Part shown: positions 8,671 to 15,415 of the stretch, one piece after another
Numbering within the stretch: the first letter of the stretch is position 1
How the letters are laid out: each line of letters begins with the position of its first letter
Program-made: the position numbers and the translations under genes
The notes under the pieces: generated by a model
The model's database searches: none
What the model was told of the DNA's origin: nothing
Seen by the model: the letters and a program-made list of their open reading frames with translations, nothing else
Origin: Candidatus Atribacteria bacterium 4572_76
Lineage (GTDB): Bacteria > Atribacterota > Phoenicimicrobiia > Phoenicimicrobiales > Phoenicimicrobiaceae
Direction: 5' to 3'
Assembly (NCBI GenBank): GCA_002084865.1
Contig: NBMG01000060.1
Location: 1 to 15,415 of the forward strand
DNA: 15,415 nt

Positions 8671-8690
8671 GGGCATAATGAATTATGCCC
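8671..8690. repeat. Variable-stem palindrome P1
   Basis: GGGCATAATGAATTATGCCC: a perfect 9-bp stem with GA at the centre, preceded by GTAG. Core ATGAAT. Confidence 0.8.
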
Positions 8691-8714
8691 TTCTTTTGTA
8701 ATTCAGCGACATAA

Positions 8715-8732
8715 GGCGAATAAATTCGACCC
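8715..8732. repeat. Variable-stem palindrome P2 (degenerate)
   Basis: GGCGAATAAATTCGACCC: 5-bp stem 8717-8721/8724-8728 around AA, then one mismatch, then GC closing. Core ATAAAT. Confidence 0.55.
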
Positions 8733-8748
8733 ATTTTTATAGCCTTGA

Positions 8749-8768
8749 GGGCACGATGCATCGTGCCC
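8749..8768. repeat. Variable-stem palindrome P3
   Basis: GGGCACGATGCATCGTGCCC: a fully self-complementary 20-mer. An identical 20-mer recurs at 15363-15382 (P7). The extra C after it suggests that this copy is reversed relative to P7. Confidence 0.85.
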
Positions 8769-8814
8769 CTTCAAAATTATTCACAATTAACCGAAAGGGC
8801 GTATACAATAAATT

Positions 8815-8842
8815 CGCATCTCGTATCTCGTATCTCGTGGTA
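8815..8842 (-). repeat. Heptanucleotide tandem array 3 (4 units)
   Basis: Units CGCATCT, CGTATCT, CGTATCT, CGTGGTA. On the minus strand the unit reads AGATACG, close to the AGTATCG unit of arrays 2 and 4. Period 7 again. Confidence 0.75.
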
Positions 8843-8920
8843 ACTAAAAATTTAAAGCGAAAAATGAAAAACCATAATTCAAAATTTAAAATTATTTTGT
8901 GCGATATATTTAAATGTAGG

Positions 8921-8938
8921 GGGCAGATTCATCCGCCT
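8921..8938. repeat. Variable-stem palindrome P4 (one mismatch)
   Basis: Preceded by GTAGG. GGC/GCC and GAT/ATC pair around TC, with a single A-C mismatch at 8925/8934. Core ATTCAT. Confidence 0.65.
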
Positions 8939-8964
8939 AGCTTTAATTTAGTAATTTTAAGAGC

Positions 8965-8984
8965 GGGTTCGATAAATCGAACCC
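8965..8984. repeat. Variable-stem palindrome P5
   Basis: GGGTTCGATAAATCGAACCC: perfect 9-bp stem around AA, followed by CCTAC, so on the minus strand it carries the same GTAGG flank as P1 and P4. P4 and P5 therefore face each other, 26 bases apart. Confidence 0.8.
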
Positions 8985-8999
8985 CTACCTTAATTCAAA

Positions 9000-9015
9000 G
9001 ACAGGCGAGCCTGTC
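9000..9015. repeat. Palindrome P6
   Basis: GACAGGCGAGCCTGTC: perfect 7-bp stem around GA. It lacks the GGG/CCC ends and the ATNNAT core of the others, so it may be unrelated. Confidence 0.6.
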
Positions 9016-9083
9016 CTCGTGAAAATGGGGAACGTAGATAAAAATATGAATACTACTTTTTCGTATCTTTTTTCTCCTTCTTA

Positions 9084-9114
9084 ACTCGATACTCAATACT
9101 ATATACTCGATACT
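9084..9114 (-). repeat. Heptanucleotide tandem array 4 (4.4 units)
   Basis: Units ACTCGAT, ACTCAAT, ACTATAT, ACTCGAT, then ACT. On the minus strand the phase-shifted unit is AGTATCG/AGTATAT, the same words as array 2 in inverted orientation. Confidence 0.8.
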
Positions 9115-9128
9115 TTCTTTTTAAGTCG

Positions 9129-9157
9129 TTGACAATTAAGACCGATTTTGATATATT
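9129..9157 (+). promoter_or_regulatory. Sigma70/SigA-type promoter of the glyQ operon
   Basis: TTGACA (9129-9134), a 17-base spacer, then TATATT (9152-9157). This is a perfect -35 box and a near-consensus -10 at ideal spacing. Transcription would start near 9164, giving a leader of about 94 nt before glyQ that contains the hairpin at 9174-9223. Confidence 0.8.
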
Positions 9158-9173
9158 AACAAGGAAAATGTAA

Positions 9174-9223
9174 TCCCTCTCTCCAACGGTAATAGGTTTT
9201 CAAAAAAACCTACGTGAGAGGGA
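9174..9223 (+). promoter_or_regulatory. Structured leader hairpin upstream of glyQ, possible attenuator
   Basis: Outer stem TCCCTCTC (9174-9181) pairs with GAGAGGGA (9216-9223). Next, ACG (9186-9188) can pair with CGT (9213-9215). Inner stem AGGTTTT (9194-9200) pairs with AAAACCT (9205-9211) around CAAA. An AATTTTATTT tract follows, so it could act as an intrinsic terminator. It lies about 10 nt after the predicted transcription start. It has no T-box consensus (no UGGNACCGCG-like stretch) and I do not recognise it as a known riboswitch class. Confidence 0.65.
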
Positions 9224-9257
9224 ATTTTATTTATAATTAAGGGAAAGAGATGCTAAT

Positions 9258-10124
9258 ATGGATTTTCAAGAGATAATTTTTAATTTACAAAAGTTTTGGG
9301 GGGAACAGGGTTGTATTGTTCAGCAGCCTTATGATACGGAAAAAGGGGCAGGGACAATGAACCCCACTACTTTTTTAAGGGTATTAGGCCCCGAGCCATG
9401 GAAAGTAGCTTATGTTGAACCATCTCGCAGGCCGGCAGATGGACGCTATGGAGAAAATCCCAACCGGGTACAACAACATTATCAATTCCAGGTTGTATTA
9501 AAACCTTCTCCTGAAGATGTGCAGGAGATTTACTTTAAAAGCTTAGAAAGTTTGGGAATATCAAGAAAAGAGCATGATATAAGATTTATTGAAGGTGATT
9601 GGGAAGCCCCTACCCTGGGTGCCTGGGGATTAGGCTGGGAAGTTTGGTTGGATGGGTTAGAAATAACTCAATTTACTTATTTTCAGCAAGCCGGCGGGCT
9701 TGATTTAGATATTATTCCGGTGGAAATAACCTACGGGTTAGAGAGATTAGGTATGGTTATTCAGGATGTGGATAGTATTTTTGATTTAAAATGGGGCAAA
9801 AATATTGCCTATAGAGATGTACGCCATCAAGCAGAAGTTGAACAATCCAGGTATAACTTTGAAGAAGCGGACATAACGATGTTATTCAACCTCTTCAATA
9901 TATATGAAAAAGAAGCCAGAAGGCTAATAGAGGTAGGGCTGCCCTTACCAGCATATGACTATATATTAAAATGTTCCCATACTTTTAATTTATTAGATGC
10001 CCGGGGAGCAATTAGTGTGTCAGAAAGGACCGGATATATCTCCCGGGTAAGAAATATTGCCCGATTATGTGCGGAAGAATACGTAAAAAAGAGGGAAGAA
10101 TTGGGTTTTCCTTTAATCAAATAA
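9258..10124 (+). CDS. glyQ: Glycyl-tRNA synthetase alpha subunit
   Basis: Catalytic alpha subunit of the bacterial alpha2beta2 glycyl-tRNA synthetase. It activates glycine with ATP and, with GlyS, charges tRNA-Gly in the cytoplasm. The 288 residues match the family. Class II signatures are clear: QQPYDTEKGAGTMNPTTFL (22-40), VAYVEPSRRPADGRYGENPN (about 50-69, the ATP-binding region), QFQVVLKP, GWEVWLDGLEITQFTYFQQ and the motif-3-like EITYGLERLGM. The C-terminus ends with the conserved FNLLDARGAISVSERTGYI and ELGFPLI. The ATG at 9258 starts directly at the conserved FQEIIFNLQKFW region. Upstream AGGGAAAGAG is a weak ribosome site. The frame is intact. glyS follows after 28 bases. Confidence 0.98.
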   Translation: MDFQEIIFNLQKFWGEQGCIVQQPYDTEKGAGTMNPTTFLRVLGPEPWKVAYVEPSRRPADGRYGENPNRVQQHYQFQVVLKPSPEDVQEIYFKSLESLGISRKEHDIRFIEGDWEAPTLGAWGLGWEVWLDGLEITQFTYFQQAGGLDLDIIPVEITYGLERLGMVIQDVDSIFDLKWGKNIAYRDVRHQAEVEQSRYNFEEADITMLFNLFNIYEKEARRLIEVGLPLPAYDYILKCSHTFNLLDARGAISVSERTGYISRVRNIARLCAEEYVKKREELGFPLIK

Positions 10125-10152
10125 TAAAAGATCAAGCAGAGGATAAAATTTA

Positions 10153-12034
10153 ATGAAGAATGTAATATTAGAAATTGGAACCGAAGAAATACCGGCACAG
10201 TATATGGAAAATGCCTTAAAAGATTTAGATCAGTTAGCTAAAAAATATTTAGAAGAAGCCAGAATAAATTATAAAAAAATAAAGGTTTATGGCACTCCTC
10301 GAAGATTAATATTATTCATTTTTCACATTAAGGAAAAACAGGAAGACATCTTCCAAAAGATTAAAGGACCTGCCTATTCAATTGCTTATAATAAAGATTC
10401 GCAGCCTCAAAAACCTGCCCTAAAATTTGCCCAAAGCACAGGGGTAAATGTTGAGAATTTAATCGTCGAAGATACCGAAAAAGGGAAATATATTTTTGCT
10501 TCTAAATCCATAATAGGCCAACCAACTGTTGATGTATTATCCCGGATATTTCCTAAAATAATAAAGAGCATGCAATTTCCGAAATCGATGCGCTGGAGGG
10601 AAAGGTCATTACGATTTATCCGTCCTATAAGATGGATATTTTCCTTATATGGGAACGAAATAATTAAGTTTAATCTAAATGGCTTGGATTCCGGAAATAT
10701 TACTTATGGTCACCGACTTTTAGCGCCCCAAAAAATCGAAATATCTTCTACCCAGGAATATTTTAAAAAATTAGAAAAAAGCTATGTGGTAATCGATCCC
10801 CAAATTAGAGAAAATATTGTTAAAACAGATATAAAACAGATAATTAAGGAAGTTAATGGTAAAAAAATAATAAATGAAAAACAATTAAAAGAAATAATTT
10901 ATTTGGTTGAATATCCCAATGCAATTTTAGGAAAATATGATAAAAAATATTTGGAATTACCCAAAGATGTCCTAACTGTGGTTATGGAAAAACATCAAAA
11001 ATATTTTCCTGTTTTCAAAAACAAAGATGAATTACTTCCCCTGTTTATTGTAATTATTAATAACACCAAGAAGCATGCCTCTAAAATTAAAGAGGGTAAC
11101 GAAAATGTTCTCAGGGCCAGGTTGGAAGATGCAAAATTTTTCTATCAGGAAGACCAGAAGATTCCTTTAGATAAAAGAGTGGATAAATTAAAAAATGTTA
11201 TTTTCCAGGAAAATTTGGGAAGCCTTTTTGATAAAACAAAAAGATTAGAATTATTGTGCGACCACATTGCAGATGTTTTGCAAGTTGAACAGAAAGTGAA
11301 AGAAGATCTTTTAAGGGCTGCTCATCTGTGCAAGGCAGATTTGGTTACCGAAACAGTGAAGGAATTTCCGGAATTACAGGGAATAATGGGAAAGGAATAT
11401 GCGGTTTTATCCGGTGAAAGAAGAGAGGTAGCGGAAGCTATCTTCGAACATTATCTCCCCCGTTTTTCAGGGGACAGATTACCCTTAACAAAAAGTGGTA
11501 TGATTTTAGGGATTGCTGACAAAGTGGATACTATTATTGGCTGTTTCGTAATGGGCTTAACCCCAACAGGTTCACAGGACCCTTACGGATTGAGAAGACA
11601 ATCTCGCGGGAAAATCGCCATAATTTTAAAAAATAATCTGGAAATTTCCTTAAAAGACATTATTCAGAAATCTTTATCCTTATATAAAGAAAGCGTTTCA
11701 GTGGAATTAAAACTTGATGAAAATGAGATTATATTTCAGATATTAAATTTTCTCAAACAAAGATTAAAAAATATCTTTTTAGAAGAGGGAATTCGCTATG
11801 ATGTAATTGACGCGAACAAGGGAATTTATTTCTAACAAAGAGTACAGGAAAGTATTTGAGTTATTAGGAGAATTATGTGAACCGGTCGATAAGTTTTTTG
11901 ACCGGGTACTGGTAATGGACAAAGATGAAGACATCAGAAAGAATAGAGTTGCACTTATCAAGAAAATTGGAATATCGTTTAATCAGGTGGCCGATTTATC
12001 CAAAATTGTTTCTATAAAAGAGGGGAGGGAGTAA
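10153..12034 (+). pseudogene. glyS: Glycyl-tRNA synthetase beta subunit, internal deletion and frameshift
   Basis: GlyS binds and positions tRNA-Gly for GlyQ. The first frame (10153-11835) is normal from MKNVILEIGTEEIPA through LCKADLVTETVKEFPELQG, EHYLPRFSGD and DPYGLRRQ to GIRYDVIDA at about residue 552, then drifts to NKGIYF-stop. A second frame open from 11807 supplies the true C-terminus, with SNKEYRKVFELLGELCEPVD, FFDRVLVMDKDEDIRKNR and QVADLSKIV, to 12034. Normal GlyS is about 670-690 residues. The two pieces total about 620, so roughly 70-85 residues are missing at the junction (11807-11835), including the RVxNI part of the anticodon-binding domain. The frame change means 3n+2 bases were lost. 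ATG at 10153 follows AGAGG (10138-10142). An intact copy is expected in any living cell lacking the other GlyRS type, so an artefact is likely. Confidence 0.9.
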
Positions 12035-12036
12035 TT

Positions 12037-12861
12037 ATGGATAGTGCTGAATTTAAACCTACTGTTTATATAATTTCTGATTCTACGGGTGAAACTGCTC
12101 AAAATGTTGTGCATGCTGCCCTTAGTCAGTTTGATTCTGAGGATATTAACTTGAAATTGTTTGCCCACATTGAATCTAAAAAAGATATTACCGGGATAAT
12201 AAGTCAAATCAATAAAGAGAAAGGTTTTATAGTCTATACTATTGTAAAACCAAATTTAAGATCATTTCTGAAAGAGGAATCAAAAAAGCAATCTGTCGTT
12301 TCCTTCGATATGTTTGGTCCAATTATGGAAAACATCGAAAAGATAAGCGGAATTACCCCAAAATTAGAGCCGGGGATTATCAGAAAAATTGATAAAGAAT
12401 ATTTTAAAAGAATGGAAGCTATGGAATTCGCGGTGAAGTATGATGCCTGTCAGGGAGAATTAGAGTTATCCAAAGCTGATCTGGTAATATTAGGGGTTTC
12501 TCGAACTTCCAAAACACCGCTCAGTATGTATCTTGCCCATAAAGGAATAAAGGTGGCCAATATGGTATTAGATTTTGAATTCGAACCGCCAGTCGGAATA
12601 TTTAGTTTACCACCGGAGAAAGTGATTGGCCTAACCATGGACCCCGATAAATTAATTGAGATAAGAAGCGAACGGTTAAAAGCATTAGGACTTCCCGATG
12701 AAAGTGTATATAATAAAAAAGAAAGAGTAATTAAAGAATTAGAATATGCAGATAGTATTTATAAAAAAATCGGATGTCCGATAATTAATGTAACCAACAT
12801 GGCTATAGAAGACATTGCCACAAATATATTTAAAATTATCAAGGAGGAAAAATTAGTATGA
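12037..12861 (+). CDS. PPDK regulatory protein (bifunctional kinase/pyrophosphorylase, DUF299)
   Basis: Bifunctional regulator of pyruvate,phosphate dikinase. It inactivates PPDK by ADP-dependent phosphorylation of a Thr beside the catalytic His, and reactivates it by phosphate-dependent removal of that phosphate, releasing pyrophosphate. The 274 residues match the family (YqfL/PpsR class). Visible motifs are VYIISDSTGETAQNVVHAAL near the N-terminus, the P-loop-like GVSRTSKTPLS (153-163), LAHKGIKVANM, and the C-terminal INVTNMAIEDIA. The ATG at 12037 follows a GGGGAGGGA site and lies 2 bases after the glyS end. The stop overlaps the ppdK start (ATGA type, 12858-12861), which indicates translational coupling. 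The neighbour makes PPDK, rather than PEP synthase, the likely target. The frame is intact. Confidence 0.95.
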   Translation: MDSAEFKPTVYIISDSTGETAQNVVHAALSQFDSEDINLKLFAHIESKKDITGIISQINKEKGFIVYTIVKPNLRSFLKEESKKQSVVSFDMFGPIMENIEKISGITPKLEPGIIRKIDKEYFKRMEAMEFAVKYDACQGELELSKADLVILGVSRTSKTPLSMYLAHKGIKVANMVLDFEFEPPVGIFSLPPEKVIGLTMDPDKLIEIRSERLKALGLPDESVYNKKERVIKELEYADSIYKKIGCPIINVTNMAIEDIATNIFKIIKEEKLV

Positions 12862-15271
12862 AGAAATATGTCTATTTTTTTAATGAAGGAAAAGGGGATA
12901 TGAAGTCCGTTTTAGGAGGAAAGGGTGCAGGTCTGGCAGAAATGACCAGAATAGGTATTCCCGTTCCCCAGGGATTTACTATAACTACAGAAGTATGTGT
13001 TGAATATTATAAAAATGATAAAAGATATCCCCAAGGATTAGATGGGCAGATAGAGGAAAATTTAAAGAAATTAGAACAGGTATCTAAAAAGGGATTTGGC
13101 GATTCCCAAAATCCTTTGTTAGTCTCGGTTCGGTCCGGTGCACCAATTTCCATGCCCGGCATGATGGATACGGTTCTAAATTTAGGATTAAATGATGTAA
13201 CTATTCAGGGAATTATCGAAAAAACAAAAAATGAGCGTTTTGCTTACGATAGTTATAGACGCTTTATGCAGATGTTTGGAAATGTGGTTTTGGGTATTGA
13301 ACATGATAAATTTGAACATCTGTTGGAAGAGCTTAAAAGAGAACTTAAAGTAAAATTGGATACGGAAATTGACTGTGAAGGTCTGAAAATATTAGTAGAA
13401 AGATACAAGAAACTGGTTAAACAAGAGATCGGAAAAGATTTTCCTCAAGAACCTAAAGATCAATTGAAGACAGCTATAGATGCTGTCTTCAATTCCTGGA
13501 ACACTAAAAGAGCGGTAACTTATCGTAGAATCAAGAGCTTATTAGGATAGTTACAATTTTAGAAAAGCATTACAGAGATGTTCAAGATTATGAATTTACC
13601 ATAGAAAAGGGGAAACTTTACTTACTGCAGACCAGAACAGGGAAAAGAACCGCCCAGGCTGCTCTTAAAATTGCCGTTGATATGGTAGAAGAAGGAATAA
13701 TTAACAAAGAAGAAGCAATATTAAGGGTAGAACCGAATCAATTAAATCAACTTTTACATAGAAGAATAGATCCCCAGGCAAAAGTGGAAGTAATCGCCAA
13801 AGGATTACCGGCTTCTCCCGGTGCTGCGTACGGAAAAGTGGTGTTTACCGCTGACGAAGCAGAGGAATTAGGGAAAAAAGGAGAAAGTGTAATATTGGTA
13901 AGAACAGAAACCACTCCCGATGATATCCATGGTATGGTAGAGGCTCAAGGTGTCCTTACCAGCAGAGGAGGCATGACCAGTCATGCGGCCGTAGTGGCAA
14001 GAGGCATGGGTAAGGCCTGTGTAGCCGGTTGTAGTGTTTTAAATATTAATATAAAAAAAGAGAATATTTCTGTTAACGATTTAGTGATAAAAAAAGATGA
14101 ATTTATCACTATTGATGGTGGAACCGGAGAAGTATTTTTAGGAAAAGTTCCTACTATAGAACCGAAAATGAGCAAGGAATTTGAAACTCTGTTATCCTGG
14201 GCTAATGAAATAAAGCGTTTAGGTGTATATGCTAATGCCGATACACCGGAAGATGCCAAAAAGGCGAGAGAATTAGGGGCGGAAGGCATAGGACTTACCA
14301 GAACAGAGCATATGTTTATGGAACAAGACCGTTTACCCATTGTTCAAAAAATGATAATGGCCGATAATAAGGAAAGCAGAGATGAGGCCTTAGAAAAATT
14401 ATTACCGGTGCAGAAGGGTGATTTTTTAGGTATTTTAGAAGCTATGGAAGGATTGCCGGTAATTATTAGACTCCTTGACCCACCACTACATGAATTTTTA
14501 CCCAATCTGGAAGATACTTTAATTGAGGTAAATACCCTAAAACTGAAAAATGCAGATCCGGATGAACTTGCTAAAAAGGAAAAGTTATTAGAAATAATTC
14601 AATCTTTACACGAAATGAATCCCATGTTAGGGCTTAGAGGATGTCGGTTAGGTTTATTATACCCGGAAATATATGAGATGCAGATAGAAGCTATAATTGA
14701 GGCGGCAATAGAATTAACTAAAAAAGGAATAAAAGTGAAACCTGAAATAATGATTCCTCTGGTAAGTCATGTAAATGAATTTAAGCCGATATGTAAAAAG
14801 GCAAGAAAAATTGCAAATGAAAAAATAAAGTCTGCAGGGGTAAAATTAGAATATAAAGTAGGGACTATGATTGAGTTACCACGAGCTGCTTTAACTGCTG
14901 ATAAGATAGCTGAAGATGCAGAATTCTTTTCTTTCGGTACTAATGATTTAACCCAGACAACTTTTGGTATAAGCCGCGATGATGCTGAAGGAAAATTCTT
15001 ATTAAAATACGTTGATGATAAAATTTTAGAAGAAAATCCTTTTGAGGTTTTAGATCGCGAAGGAGTAGGAAAATTAGTTAAGCTGGGTACAGAGTTAGGA
15101 AGGGAAACAAATCCTAACTTAGAGGTAGGAATTTGCGGAGAGCACGGTGGAGAACCACAGTCGGTAGAATTTTGTCATTCTGTAGGACTGAATTATGTAA
15201 GCTGTTCGCCTTTTAGAGTTCCCATCGCCCGATTAGCTGCTGCTCAGGCGGTACTAAAAGAAAAAAAATAA
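12858..15271 (+). pseudogene. ppdK: Pyruvate,phosphate dikinase, internal deletion and frameshift
   Basis: PPDK interconverts pyruvate + ATP + Pi and PEP + AMP + PPi in glycolysis or gluconeogenesis. The first frame (12858-13550) holds the N-terminal nucleotide-binding part: GGKGAGLAEMTRIGIPVPQG (21-40), SVRSGAPISMPGMMDT, and NSWNTKRAVTYRRI ending near 13532. A second frame then reads QELIRIVTILEKHYRDVQD from about 13532 and continues without a stop to 15271. It carries LLQTRTGKRTA, the phosphohistidine site GGMTSHAAVVARG (His codon 13982-13984, PDRP-target Thr 13976-13978), LTRTEHMF, FGTNDLTQTTFG and the catalytic CGEHGG. About 804 residues remain versus about 875 in the family, so roughly 70-75 are missing: the DLGTAVNVQxMVFGNMG to AGIRTP block of the ATP-grasp domain. 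The loss is 3n+1 bases. The longest ATG-started downstream frame begins only at 13682, but coding similarity clearly extends upstream of it. Confidence 0.92.
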
Positions 15272-15362
15272 AAGCTATAAAATTTACTATTTAGCTGATT
15301 GACCAATTGGAAAATAATATAGAATGATTATTGCCCAAAAAATAAACAAAATGGGAATGTAG

Positions 15363-15382
15363 GGGCACGATGCATCGTGCCC
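15363..15382. repeat. Variable-stem palindrome P7, identical to P3
   Basis: GGGCACGATGCATCGTGCCC, preceded by GTAG (15359-15362). It is the same 20-mer as at 8749-8768. It lies in the 144-base tail after ppdK, where I see no gene and no clear terminator. Confidence 0.85.
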
Positions 15383-15415
15383 ACGGGAAACATTAAGCAC
15401 AATTATTACTAAAGT

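Larger units (their letters stand above)
8621..9083. repeat. Purine-rich 18-bp inverted repeat pair bounding the repeat region
   Basis: GAAGAAAGAGAAAAAAGA (8621-8638) matches the reverse complement of 9066-9083 at 16 of 18 positions. Each copy lies just inside a heptanucleotide array (arrays 2 and 4) that is likewise inverted. Together they look like terminal inverted repeats about 0.5 kb apart. The low complexity of the purine tract lowers confidence. Confidence 0.5.
8485..9257. other. 773-base region without a gene, rich in repeats, ending in promoter and leader
   Basis: No open frame here has a plausible start, ribosome binding site or family. From 8491 to 9114 the region is made of four degenerate heptanucleotide tandem arrays, six short palindromes with varying stems, and purine-rich stretches that recur in inverted orientation. 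From 9129 there is a promoter and a structured leader for glyQ. No tRNA or CRISPR-like regular spacing was seen. Confidence 0.8.

Noticed and set aside
8665..9015. CRISPR array
   Set aside because: The palindromes differ in sequence and spacing is irregular; there are no identical repeats with uniform spacers and no cas genes.
8756..9022. Open frame of 88 codons within the repeat region
   Set aside because: It begins inside palindrome P3, has no ribosome site, runs through repeats and palindromes, and its translation resembles no protein family.
9164..9257. T-box riboswitch before glyQ
   Set aside because: The leader is under 100 nt and lacks the conserved T-box sequence and specifier-loop architecture.
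4900..13560. Programmed ribosomal frameshifting as the explanation for the three frame changes
   Set aside because: Slippage would join complete sequences. Here conserved residues are missing from every frame, and no slippery heptamer with a downstream structure was seen.

Overview
The window is AT-rich (roughly one third G+C by eye) bacterial chromosome. All genes are on the + strand, with Shine-Dalgarno sites before most of them and GTG or TTG starts in a few. Gene content suggests an anaerobic, fermentative, uncultured-type bacterium: a TAXI-type TRAP transporter, alpha/beta glycyl-tRNA synthetase, and pyruvate,phosphate dikinase with its regulatory protein. My best guess is an Atribacterota/JS1-like or deep clostridial lineage. 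That is inferred from style and gene order and is not proven.

Layout. (1) 185-3763: a TRAP uptake operon with a TAXI solute-binding protein, a DUF1850 protein and a fused small+large permease. A strong hairpin separates the binding protein from the other two genes. (2) 3982-6279: two tandem CNNM/CBS membrane proteins (HlyC/CorC type). The first is broken and the second lacks the usual C-terminal CorC domain. (3) 6322-8484: a secreted DUF3048 protein, cytidine deaminase (cdd) and recO. (4) 8485-9257: a 773-base gap without a gene, packed with degenerate heptanucleotide tandem repeats and a family of short palindromes. It ends in a good promoter and a structured leader. (5) 9258-15271: glyQ, glyS, PDRP (ppsR-like) and ppdK, spaced as one operon. 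The order cdd, recO, glyQ, glyS, PDRP resembles the Bacillus subtilis order cdd-era-recO-glyQ-glyS-ccpN-yqfL, but era and ccpN are absent here.

How the genes work together: the TRAP genes form one substrate-binding and Na+- or H+-coupled uptake unit. GlyQ and GlyS form the alpha2beta2 glycyl-tRNA synthetase. PDRP switches PPDK on and off by phosphorylating a Thr next to its catalytic His, and that Thr is visible in the PPDK sequence here.

The main surprise is that three genes (the first hlyC-like gene, glyS and ppdK) each lack an internal, highly conserved block and change reading frame exactly where the block is missing. Intact sequence resumes on the far side in another frame. GlyS is normally essential. 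Three such lesions within 10 kb therefore suggest deletion-type assembly or amplification artefacts first, with real gene decay as the alternative. The most unusual native structure is the repeat-filled gap 8485-9128.
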